DNA from: Parabacteroides sp. PFB2-10
Lineage (GTDB): Bacteria > Bacteroidota > Bacteroidia > Bacteroidales > Tannerellaceae
DNA length: 64,000 nt
Reading direction: 5' to 3'
Assembly (NCBI RefSeq): GCF_029893085.1
Contig: NZ_JARXWI010000010.1
Location: 20,886 to 84,885, forward strand
In this document: positions 11,501 to 19,422 of the stretch, piece after piece
Layout of the letters: each line of letters begins with the position of its first letter
Numbering within the stretch: the stretch's first letter is position 1
Notes under the pieces: generated by a model
Told to the model about the DNA's origin: nothing
The model's database searches: none
Seen by the model: only the letters and a program-made list of their open reading frames with translations
Program-made: the position numbers and the translations under genes

Positions 11501-12488
11501 AATTATGCAACATGAATATCCCTTCCTGAAAACATCCTAACCATATATTTTGATCCCTGTCTTCAGCAATAGCGGGTATTCTGGCAGTGGTATAAATAAA
11601 TGATTTATATCTGTTGTCGATAATTGGTAATACGCTGCCTGATTGAGCGTCTATGTACATAAGCCCCTGTCCGTCTGTTGTAACATAAATAGTCCCCTGG
11701 CTACTTAGAAAGAGATTATTAATAACGATTTCATCCTCGCTATGAATTTTTAAAGAGGTGAAATCTTGTTTTTCCCGATCGAAAACATATACTGAAGCAG
11801 ATGTGCTGAGATAGAAAACCCCGTCTTGGTCTTCTACCATGCCTGTGATATTTTTCTTCGATATGTCAGCATGAGCCAACTTTAAAGAATGATGAGTTAC
11901 GGGGTCGATACGAACTAAATCGCCCAATTCTGTTTCAATCCATAGAAAGTGGCGGCGATCTTCATAGATATACCCCGGATACAGGCCGGTTACTTCTGTT
12001 GTCTGATCCTGATATTGAACGGCATACGTATCCGGATCAATGGAGAATATGCCTCCTCCGGAAGTTGTCACCCATATTTCGCCGGTGTGGAGTTCTATCA
12101 TTCGAGAGATGTGCAAGGATTTGTCTCCGGGGAAAGGTATGGTTTTGAAAGCGTCTTCATCAGGATCATAATATTGCAATCCTTGACTGCTGCCCACCAG
12201 TAATCTCCCTTTGTTGTCGATCAACAAACTGCGGACATTATCTGATAACAGCGAATACTCCTCTTTATCGTTATGTAAATAGGGGGTAAAATGTATGCCA
12301 TCAAACTTATTTAATCCATAGTCAGTGGCAATCCAGATAAAACCATACCGGTCTTGTATGATCTTATTGATCAAATGGGAGGTTAATTTTTCTGTTTCAA
12401 ATTCCCGCACACGAAAAGGGGTTACAGTCTGCGCATACAGAGAAACCGAACAAACGAATAGAAAAAGAAACGTGTATAAATATCTCAT
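8505..12488 (-). CDS. Hybrid two-component system (HTCS) regulator of the xylan locus
   Basis: 1327 residues. The order is: signal peptide (about 1-19), periplasmic two-component-regulator propeller repeats (about 25-670, repeated motifs such as GYIYEDRRHFLWIET and LSSNVICGLAHDEEGNIW), a Y_Y_Y beta-sandwich (about 690-760), a transmembrane helix (about 769-789), a histidine kinase with H810 in NISHEIRSPLT, an ATPase domain, a receiver with D1122 in LIISDVMMPNLDG, and an AraC-type HTH (about 1222-1327). HTCS proteins bind an oligosaccharide in the periplasm and activate the adjacent utilisation genes. It sits between the GH67-GH3 arm and the divergent GH115-SusCD arm, so it probably controls both. 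Codon usage looks more AT-rich than in GH95 or GH3. Confidence 0.95.
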   Translation of the reverse strand: MRYLYTFLFLFVCSVSLYAQTVTPFRVREFETEKLTSHLINKIIQDRYGFIWIATDYGLNKFDGIHFTPYLHNDKEEYSLLSDNVRSLLIDNKGRLLVGSSQGLQYYDPDEDAFKTIPFPGDKSLHISRMIELHTGEIWVTTSGGGIFSIDPDTYAVQYQDQTTEVTGLYPGYIYEDRRHFLWIETELGDLVRIDPVTHHSLKLAHADISKKNITGMVEDQDGVFYLSTSASVYVFDREKQDFTSLKIHSEDEIVINNLFLSSQGTIYVTTDGQGLMYIDAQSGSVLPIIDNRYKSFIYTTARIPAIAEDRDQNIWLGCFQEGIFMLHNSPTGFEFWEVPNKEDLRGKKITVVSADHEGNIWYAINREGLFKLNDRGEVVAAYRDYPNIMAIYTDSQNSLWVSSYTEGLGKFNTHTGKIDFLNIPFDGYYMKTMAEGVDQQLYISSFGQGFIRYDMQTHQWEKYDMRQSDTGRGRLTNNWINCILSDSDNLIWLGHYKGLSCFDPQHNRFIDFKHKDSLSEQVCLSLIEDEQGWIWIGTYNGVFCFNKQTGEFAQYTTENGLSSNVICGLAHDEEGNIWCSTFNGINQLQRKDNQIINYYTGNGLMDKRYTRGVYYQGNNRIYFGGDNGITSFAPEDIESPRYHNNILTTNVYIHNKPINRKTVSGKKPVVSTRVLEAEEFRFSYEDNTFVFAFSTMDFLDSENIYYLYRLKELSNEWISTLPGVGQIAYNHLNPGKYTLEIKASKYGVHSPVKQVFITISPPWYRSPLAWFIYIAFFISLSLLVANLIRKKRKEQINESKLQFFINISHEIRSPLTLIISPMEKLLKEDMDPATQKILQGMYRNANRILDLVNQLLDIRKIDKGQMKLQYTKTDMVRFIDEIYKVFEYQANKRGIRFVFEYQTNDLTAWIDRSNFDKVLINLLSNAFKYTLDGGEIIITLDTGFDKTVRGALHHYMEIKITDSGIGLEKEKIDKLFDRFYQGENQKVYMNLGSGIGLNLTKNLVNLHHGTITAYNREDTSGSCFVVRIPLGKKHIKKDDLAEDLNHAYFTKQTLPIHEEKEREKLPKRKTNYKVLIVDDEEEIREYLVQELRDFYHTLTAVDGQEGLQIALLQQPDLIISDVMMPNLDGINLVKKLKSNSNTSHIPVLLLTSKTEFKDRLDGLKKGADAYLTKPFLIEELLTTITNLLKNRQLLKGKFLEMQNQKDKIKPPALKSNDEKLMERIIHVINDELGNPDLNVELLASRVGLSRSQLHRRMKELTGISTIDFIRNIRLKQAAILLKEKRIDVSQVAYAVGISNQAYFSTMFKRFYGVSPTEYSSQEVEDI

Positions 12489-12628
12489 AAAGCGATCGTA
12501 TATGTTAGGTAACGGACAAAATTGGATGGCAATATTCTATTTATAAGTGAATTACATAATATGAATGGTCTGTTTTTCTCGAAGATAAGACCGTGGTTTT
12601 TGCATACCTACAATGCGCTTGATATTTA

Positions 12629-12636
12629 CAAAGATA
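12629..12636 (-). promoter_or_regulatory. Possible HTCS -7 box (TATCTTTG on the minus strand)
   Basis: Exact TAnnTTTG match reading toward the HTCS start at 12488, giving a leader of about 140 nt. The nearest upstream TTTG is 26 bp away, longer than the usual 19-21. Confidence 0.4.
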
Positions 12637-12703
12637 CAGATTTTTTTTGACTTCGATCTCTTCAAAGCTATGAGATACTCAAAATAGCAAAATGATATTT
12701 CGG

Positions 12704-12831
12704 CGGGAGTTTTTTTTCAAAAAGGCAGGACTTTGCAAACAAACTCCCGGGAGTTAGTATTTGTTAACAATTGAAGTGTAAGCATCTCACCCCTATTTTA
12801 ACTAAAAACTACCCCTTTTAGCTTACACTTC
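12704..12831 (+). repeat. Extragenic CCCGGG/GACTTT element, copy B
   Basis: The most divergent of four copies. It has GAGTTT at 12707 and GACTTT at 12729 (22-bp period), CTCCCGGGAG at 12744-12753 and TTAAC at 12764. It ends in a perfect 11-bp inverted repeat, 12773-12783 (GAAGTGTAAGC) with 12821-12831, enclosing a 37-nt loop. In the other copies the loop is only a few bases. Stops in the frame used by copies C and D argue against a coding role. Confidence 0.75.
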
Positions 12832-13030
12832 GATTCGGCGTTTTACGCCTTATGCAGTAGTCAAAGAAAGTATCATTGTATTGTTCCTAAATAGCCATAT
12901 ACTGGGCTTCAATGATCCTGGAAAGGACGATGCGACAAAAACAAATGCAAATGCAACAGAATCAAAAGCGGATACAACCTTTGCAAACGGATGAGAAATA
13001 AACAAAACCACTTTTGACTATCCGATACTC

Positions 13031-13050
13031 TATCTTTGTGTTCGAACACA
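13031..13050 (+). promoter_or_regulatory. GH115 -7 box with overlapping palindrome
   Basis: TATCTTTG at 13031-13038 matches the Bacteroidetes -7 consensus 49 bp before the GH115 ATG. It overlaps the perfect 14-bp palindrome TGTGTTCGAACACA (13037-13050), which could be an operator or simply the start of the transcript. A TTTG lies only 14 bp upstream, so the -33 match is poor. Confidence 0.45.
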
Positions 13051-13087
13051 CAGATACCACTAAAATAAAAGTAATACTGTTATAGTA

Positions 13088-16072
13088 ATGAAAACACCTG
13101 CAAAAAAAAGATTTATACTCTCTTTATTGGGAGTAATGGCTTTTCTGCCGCTCTTTTCCCAAACGGATAAAATAGAGTTTCAAACACCGTTTCCGTACAT
13201 AATAAATAGTTTTTCTGAAAATGCTTTTCCGCTCGTTGCTGAGGGACACGTAGCTTCGATCTATGTGGATCCGCAAGAATGGAAAGGGGTGATCCGAGCC
13301 GCCAAAGACTTGGGAGATGACATCCGAAAGGTCTCCGGGAAAGTGGGTGAAGTGATTGAAAGCACAGAAGTAATAAGAAGATCAGTCTTAGTAGGGACGA
13401 TTGGGAAGAGCCGGATCATCGACCGTTTGATTGAAGAGGGAAAAATTGACGTCAGCGAAATCGAGGGACAATGGGAATCGTTTCTGATACAGACTGTCGG
13501 GGATCATTTAGTTGTTGCCGGAAGTGATAAGCGAGGCACTATTTATGGTATTTACGACATCTCTGAAAAAATCGGTGTTTCTCCCTGGTATTTTTGGGCA
13601 GATGTTCCGCCCAAAAAGAGCAATACATTGTATGTACGAGCCGGCCGGTACTTGCAGGAGTCACCCAAGGTGAAGTACAGAGGCCTCTTTATCAATGATG
13701 AAGAACCTTCGTTTGGCGGATGGTCAAAGGCACAATTCGGAGGTGTTAATTCTAAAATGTACGTGCATATTTTCGAGTTGTTATTGCGTCTTAAAGCTAA
13801 CTACCTCTGGCCTGCCATGTGGGGAAAAGCATTTAATGAGGATGATCCGATGAATCCTGTTTTGGCCGACGAATATGGCATTGTCATGGGTACTTCCCAT
13901 CATGAGCCGATGATGCGTGCCCATCAAGAATATACCAAACGCCGCAAAGAGGTGGGTCCTTGGGATTATTCTGTCAACAAAGAAAAGCTGGATCAGTTTT
14001 TCTTTGAAGGGCTGGAAAGAAACAAAAACTATGATAACCTGATAACTATTGGGATGCGGGGAGATGGTGACGTGGCGATGGGCGATGGCAGCGATGAAGA
14101 AAACATGAAGACATTGCAAAAAGTAGTAGAGGGACAGCGCCAGATCATACAGAAGGTATATGAAAAAGATCCGGAAGAAGTTCCTCAGCTTTGGGCTATT
14201 TTCACCGAGGTACAGCGCTATTACGACGCCGGATTTACCGTGCCCGATGATGTGATGCTGCTTTTGTGTGATAATAACTGGGGTTATATACGCCGCATAG
14301 CTCCCCCGAAAGAGAGGGAAAGAAAAGGAGGGTTGGGGCTGTATTATCATATTGATATGAATGGCGGGCCGTGGAATGATCGCTGGATAAATACGACGAC
14401 CATTCCCAAGTTGCGGGAACAGTTTCACCTGGCTTATCAAACAGGGATTGACAAATTGTGGGTGATAAATGTAGGTGACCTGAAACCGAAAGAGCTGCCG
14501 ATCGATTTCATTATGCGTTATGCCTGGAACCCGGATGCCATACCGGCCGACAGAACATGGGCTTATACCGTAGACTGGGCAACCAGGCTGTTTGGTGAAA
14601 CCTATGCGGAAGAAATAGCAGATATCGTCTCAAAATATAGCAAGTATAATCTTTGGCGAAAGCCAGAGGCACAAGCCACGAGTATTTTCAGTGTGGTGAA
14701 TCATCTGGAAGCAGACCGGGTGATAGAGCTCTGGCGTGATGTAGCAAGCCGGGCGGAAGCGCTTGCTCCTAAAATAGCCCCTGAAATGCAAGACGCTTAT
14801 TATCAGTTGGTACTTTATCCGGCAAAAGCATCCGCCGGTGTGGGAGAAATGTATTTGGCTGCCGCAAAAAACAATCTGTATGCGACACAAGGACGCATAA
14901 GCGCGAATGATTACGCGGCGCGCGCCCGGGCTCTTTTTGAAGTCGATAATCAGTTGAGCACCTATTATAACGATCAGTTGTCGGGAGGGAAATGGAAAAA
15001 CATGATGTCGGATATCCATATCGGCTACGTCAATTGGTTTATGCCTGAAAAGAATGTGTTACCGGAACTGATCGAGGTAGCTCCATTAGACCGACCCAAT
15101 ATGGGGATAGCCGTAGAAGGCTCTGCCTTGGCGTGGCCTGGCGCAACCGAGCAGGCGGAGTTACCTCTGTTTGATGTATTGAAAAACCAACGATATTATA
15201 TCGATATTTTTAATCGTGGAACCGGTTCGTTTGAATTCAGTGCGAAAACAAAACAACCTTGGATCAAATTAAATAAACAAAAGGGGCATGTCGAAAAGGA
15301 AGAACGCCTGCAAGTTTGGGTGGATTGGGATTTACTCCCTGATGGAACATCCGAAGGGTTTGTTGAGATCAAACAGGGGAAAAACAAAACATCTGTTAAG
15401 GTTCAGGCGGTCAAGCAACCACTTCCCCGTATATCCGGACATTATTTCGGCAGCCTGACAGGCGAGTTTTCTATTCCGGCAAATAAATATAATGCCAACA
15501 TTGCCGGGAAGAATGCCCAATGGATCGAATTGCCCGACTTAGGGCGGAGCGAAGCATGTATGGGTATTTCTCCGGTGACGGCTTCAAGTGCGACCATAGA
15601 GGATGCACCAGCATTGGAATATACTGTTTTCTTTCCTGAAGCAGGAAAATCGATTGTTTGCCTTGGTATACTTCCGACGCAGGATGTTTACCCCGAACGG
15701 GGATTAAGAATAGCTGTCGCTTTAGACAAGGAAGCACCTCAAACGATAGACGCCCGCAAGGGATTGATAGACACTTTTGGAGAGTACACACCTCAAAATC
15801 TGTCCATGTCAAACGTATTGCAACCACTCCCTAAACCGAATAAAGAGATTGCCTTTATCGGCACAGGCCAGCATCGCCGGAACGAAGTGTTCGACAATCT
15901 GCGCTGGTTAGATGTGGAAGTGGAAGTGAAAACCCCAGGCATACATACGTTAAAAGTATATATGGTTGATCCGGAAATAGTGCTGGAGAATATTATAGTA
16001 AATCCGGATAACAAATACCCCAGTTATTTTGGCATTCCACCGCTTCTGCACAACACATCGGAGAGCAAATAA
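13088..16072 (+). CDS. GH115 xylan alpha-1,2-glucuronidase
   Basis: 994 residues, close to characterised Bacteroides GH115 enzymes (about 980). A Sec signal peptide ends near LFSQ (residue 25). Family features are an N-terminal domain, then a TIM barrel beginning near KYRGLFINDEEPSFGGW, with LRLKANYLWPAMWGKAFNEDD and GTSHHEPMMRAHQEY segments, a helical region, and a C-terminal beta domain (about 820-990). GH115 removes (4-O-methyl)glucuronic acid from internal and terminal xyloses of polymeric xylan, complementing GH67, which needs short oligosaccharides. It opens the rightward arm that continues into SusC/SusD after 140 bp, and it diverges from the HTCS gene. Confidence 0.95.
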   Translation: MKTPAKKRFILSLLGVMAFLPLFSQTDKIEFQTPFPYIINSFSENAFPLVAEGHVASIYVDPQEWKGVIRAAKDLGDDIRKVSGKVGEVIESTEVIRRSVLVGTIGKSRIIDRLIEEGKIDVSEIEGQWESFLIQTVGDHLVVAGSDKRGTIYGIYDISEKIGVSPWYFWADVPPKKSNTLYVRAGRYLQESPKVKYRGLFINDEEPSFGGWSKAQFGGVNSKMYVHIFELLLRLKANYLWPAMWGKAFNEDDPMNPVLADEYGIVMGTSHHEPMMRAHQEYTKRRKEVGPWDYSVNKEKLDQFFFEGLERNKNYDNLITIGMRGDGDVAMGDGSDEENMKTLQKVVEGQRQIIQKVYEKDPEEVPQLWAIFTEVQRYYDAGFTVPDDVMLLLCDNNWGYIRRIAPPKERERKGGLGLYYHIDMNGGPWNDRWINTTTIPKLREQFHLAYQTGIDKLWVINVGDLKPKELPIDFIMRYAWNPDAIPADRTWAYTVDWATRLFGETYAEEIADIVSKYSKYNLWRKPEAQATSIFSVVNHLEADRVIELWRDVASRAEALAPKIAPEMQDAYYQLVLYPAKASAGVGEMYLAAAKNNLYATQGRISANDYAARARALFEVDNQLSTYYNDQLSGGKWKNMMSDIHIGYVNWFMPEKNVLPELIEVAPLDRPNMGIAVEGSALAWPGATEQAELPLFDVLKNQRYYIDIFNRGTGSFEFSAKTKQPWIKLNKQKGHVEKEERLQVWVDWDLLPDGTSEGFVEIKQGKNKTSVKVQAVKQPLPRISGHYFGSLTGEFSIPANKYNANIAGKNAQWIELPDLGRSEACMGISPVTASSATIEDAPALEYTVFFPEAGKSIVCLGILPTQDVYPERGLRIAVALDKEAPQTIDARKGLIDTFGEYTPQNLSMSNVLQPLPKPNKEIAFIGTGQHRRNEVFDNLRWLDVEVEVKTPGIHTLKVYMVDPEIVLENIIVNPDNKYPSYFGIPPLLHNTSESK

Positions 16073-16212
16073 GGAATGTATCTGAAAACAAAAAGTCTAA
16101 CATTAAAGAAATTGCCTATGAGAAATCTTAAAGAACAATTATGAAAACACCATCAAAAATTTAAAAATTACATGGAGAGTATTAATATTAATAATGAATT
16201 AATTATCTAATA

Positions 16213-19200
16213 ATGAACAAAAGAAATATACAAGGAGGTTTCTTTCGATACAATCGGAAATCTCTGTTCCCCGGATTATTGCTTTTACTTTTTTGCCTTC
16301 TCAGCATACAAGCCTTTGCACAAAACAGAACGATTCGCGGTACGATAATAGACGTAGCGGGTGAACCAGTCATCGGAGCGAATGTTCAGGTAAAAGGATT
16401 AGCTATTGGCAGCATTACTGATGTAAACGGTGAATTCTCTTTTGAAGCGCCGCAAAGCGGTACCTTAGTCATATCCTATATTGGTTATAAGACACAGGGG
16501 TTACCGTTAGGACAGAACAACTATAACATTACGCTTCTGGAAGATAGCGAAACGTTGGAAGAGGTGGTTGTCATTGGGTATGGTGTTCAAAAGAAGCGCG
16601 ACCTGACCGGTGCTATCACGCAGGTAAGTTCTGAAAAACTGATGGCGACAGCACCTACCACCATACAAGAGGCTTTGCGCGGTAAAGCGGCAGGCGTGAT
16701 GGTAGCAGGAGCCGGGCTGAATAGTGACCCGATGATTCGTATTCGTGGGAATCGTTCTATTAGTGCATCGAATGACCCGCTCTTTGTAATCGACGGAATA
16801 CCATCTTCCAGTGGGGTCAGCACAATAAACCCCGCCGACGTAGCCTCCATGGAGGTCTTGAAAGATGCCTCTGCTACCGCCATCTATGGTTCGCGTGGGG
16901 CAAACGGTGTTATCTTAGTGACGACCAAAAAGGGAGAAGAGGGCAAGGTAAGTGTGGAATACAGCGGTTATCTGTCTATAGGAAAAAGAGATAACTACCG
17001 GAGGGTACGCAATCCGGAGGAATATCTGGAATACCTGCGGGAAGCTGACCGCAAATATATCTATGACGGAGTAGGTGGATACAGCATTGACCCGACTGCC
17101 GTTTATCCTTCCGAGTCACCTAGTTGGGAGTATGATCAGCAATTGGAATATATCGCTTCGCGTGACCTCTCCGGTTATGTATTGGAATCAGTGCGTCAGG
17201 CATGGGAGGGCGGTAGCTACAATCCGGCCAATCTGCGCGGATTCGACTGGCAGGGAGCGGGCTTTCGTGATCAGTCTATCTCTCAAAATCATAGCATCAG
17301 TGTGCGTTCCGGAACAAAGACTACTAAACTTTTCATTTCCGGGTCATTCATGGACAATGAGGGTTTAACACCCCGTTCTTTCCGGACAAGATATACCCTA
17401 CGTATGAATTTAGATCAGCAGGTCGGAAAATACATCACCGTGGGGGCCACCAGTAATTTCGCTTACTGGGAGTTTTACAATGGAACAGGTGTCGGTGGAA
17501 ACTGGAATCCGTTAGGGACTCCGTATTATTCACCCGGCGGAAGTGGTGAGTATGGCGTTGGCGGCGACGTGACGCAAGTAGGTGATCCTGCCTTAGGTTT
17601 AGTGGTTCATCCAACCGGTGAGGGTATGTTGTGGAATCCTTTTTATGATTTCACAGGGAATAAGGGTAAGACGAAGAGAAACCAGATTGACGCGACGTTG
17701 TATGCGCAGATAAAATTGAACAACGGACTTTCTTACCGTGCCAACTTCGGTACCAACTACTATAGTGGACAGGCGCAATCATTCAATGCTTCCGAATCTA
17801 CCCAACAGAAACATGGGGATGCATTGGCCAGTCAGAGTCTTGCCTTTGAAAGGGGTTGGACATTTGAAAACATCTTAAGTTACTCCAAGAAATGGGGCGA
17901 GCATGATCTGAATCTCACCGCTGTACAGTCGAGTCAACGGTTTATACAAGAACCTTTCTCCGGCGAAGCGCTGGGTTTGCCCATCGAATCACAGTTGTAT
18001 TACAGCATGGGAACAGCTACCGAGCAGTCGGTAAGCAGCGGGTATACGCAATGGACCATGATGTCTTGGATGGGACGTGCTATCTATGGATTCAAAGATA
18101 ACCGCTATATGCTTACAGCCTCTCTGCGTTACGACGGTTCTTCCCGCCTGGCAGAAGGTCATAAATGGGTTGCATTCCCCTCCGCATCCTTGGCATGGCG
18201 TGTTTCCGACGAACCATTCTTTAAGGAGAGCATACAATTCATCAATAACCTGAAATTGCGTGCCGGTTACGGGAAAACAGGGAACTCCGCCGTAAGCCCT
18301 TATCAGACGATCGGGAAAATCGTCAGCAGCCGTTATACCTGGGGAGAACAAGGTGTCGTAGGTTATGCACCCAATTCACTTTCCAATAACACCCTGACCT
18401 GGGAAACCACCGGACAATACAATCTCGGGATCGATTTTGGTCTGTTCAAAGGACGTCTGTCGGGAACTATCGATGTCTATCAGCAGAATACCTATGACCT
18501 GTTGATGCCTCGTGTTCTTCCGGAAGCATCCGGTTTCAGCAGTATTGTACAGAACGTAGGAGAGACACAAAACAGAGGCTTGGAAGTAAGTCTTGAAACA
18601 GTAAACTTCCATACCAAAGATTTTAAATGGACAACGAACCTGCAGTTTGCTACCAACAAAGAGAAAATCGTCAAGCTGGCTTCCGGTCTGGAAGAAGATG
18701 TGGCCAATATGTGGTTTGTCGGCTATCCGGTAGACACCTACTACGATTATGTCAACACCGAATCTGTTTGGGGTTATTCCAAGGAGGACATGGATGAGAT
18801 GAGTGAGTTTAATAAAAACGGACTGAGTTACAAACCGGGCGACCTGCGTTTTGTCGATCTGAATGACGACTATAAGATAGATGATAAGGACCGTCAGATC
18901 AGAGGACAAAAGATGCCTAAATGGACAGCCGGGATGGGTAATACGCTTAACTATAAAGATTTTGATCTGTATATCTTTATGTATGGCATGTTTGGGCATA
19001 CGGTTTACAGTGATCCGGGATATGGACATGATGGACGTATGAATACCCGCTATGGCAGCTACTGGACACCTAAAAATACCCAGACAAATATTCGCAAACC
19101 GACGAAAGGAGATGCCGATCAGCCCCACCGGGAAGCCTATTGGTATAACAGCGGAAACTTTGTACGGATCTCTGACATCACCTTCGGATATACGCTTCCG

Positions 19201-19401
19201 GAAAGTGTAAACAACTTTTTAGGCATATCGAGAGCCCGCTTTTATGTGCAGTTACAAAATCCCTTTACGCTAACCAACTATCCTAACAACGACCCGGAGG
19301 GTTCGGTAAAAGCAACCCGTAACTATGCCAACAAGCACAATGCTTATGGAGATCCGACGACGACAAAGAACTACATGCTCGGATTAAATTTAACATTTTA
19401 A
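16213..19401 (+). CDS. SusC-like TonB-dependent outer membrane transporter
   Basis: 1062 residues. After a signal sequence (cleavage near QAFAQ, residue 37) come a carboxypeptidase-regulatory-like domain (about 39-115), a TonB box around EEVVVIGYG (117-124), the plug (about 125-240, with MIRIRGNRSIS and DASATAIYGSRGANGVILVTT) and a large beta-barrel ending GLNLTF. SusC proteins import oligosaccharides across the outer membrane with a SusD lid. The SusD gene follows 21 bp later. Given the flanking enzymes, the cargo is probably glucuronoarabinoxylan fragments. Confidence 0.96.
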   Translation: MNKRNIQGGFFRYNRKSLFPGLLLLLFCLLSIQAFAQNRTIRGTIIDVAGEPVIGANVQVKGLAIGSITDVNGEFSFEAPQSGTLVISYIGYKTQGLPLGQNNYNITLLEDSETLEEVVVIGYGVQKKRDLTGAITQVSSEKLMATAPTTIQEALRGKAAGVMVAGAGLNSDPMIRIRGNRSISASNDPLFVIDGIPSSSGVSTINPADVASMEVLKDASATAIYGSRGANGVILVTTKKGEEGKVSVEYSGYLSIGKRDNYRRVRNPEEYLEYLREADRKYIYDGVGGYSIDPTAVYPSESPSWEYDQQLEYIASRDLSGYVLESVRQAWEGGSYNPANLRGFDWQGAGFRDQSISQNHSISVRSGTKTTKLFISGSFMDNEGLTPRSFRTRYTLRMNLDQQVGKYITVGATSNFAYWEFYNGTGVGGNWNPLGTPYYSPGGSGEYGVGGDVTQVGDPALGLVVHPTGEGMLWNPFYDFTGNKGKTKRNQIDATLYAQIKLNNGLSYRANFGTNYYSGQAQSFNASESTQQKHGDALASQSLAFERGWTFENILSYSKKWGEHDLNLTAVQSSQRFIQEPFSGEALGLPIESQLYYSMGTATEQSVSSGYTQWTMMSWMGRAIYGFKDNRYMLTASLRYDGSSRLAEGHKWVAFPSASLAWRVSDEPFFKESIQFINNLKLRAGYGKTGNSAVSPYQTIGKIVSSRYTWGEQGVVGYAPNSLSNNTLTWETTGQYNLGIDFGLFKGRLSGTIDVYQQNTYDLLMPRVLPEASGFSSIVQNVGETQNRGLEVSLETVNFHTKDFKWTTNLQFATNKEKIVKLASGLEEDVANMWFVGYPVDTYYDYVNTESVWGYSKEDMDEMSEFNKNGLSYKPGDLRFVDLNDDYKIDDKDRQIRGQKMPKWTAGMGNTLNYKDFDLYIFMYGMFGHTVYSDPGYGHDGRMNTRYGSYWTPKNTQTNIRKPTKGDADQPHREAYWYNSGNFVRISDITFGYTLPESVNNFLGISRARFYVQLQNPFTLTNYPNNDPEGSVKATRNYANKHNAYGDPTTTKNYMLGLNLTF

Positions 19402-19422
19402 CAGTATAAAAAACGGAAGAAT

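Larger units (their letters stand above)
12489..13087. other. 599-bp divergent control region (HTCS / GH115)
   Basis: No gene is seen. From left to right it holds a possible HTCS -7 box, extragenic repeat copy B (12704-12831), an unexplained stretch (about 12832-13010), and the GH115 -7 box overlapping a 14-bp palindrome. It is the obvious place for HTCS binding sites, but I could not identify a repeated operator. Confidence 0.6.

Noticed and set aside
16141..16164. Mini reading frame MKTPSKI before susC, resembling the GH115 start
   Set aside because: Only seven codons with a short shared stretch; could be a leader peptide but nothing supports it.
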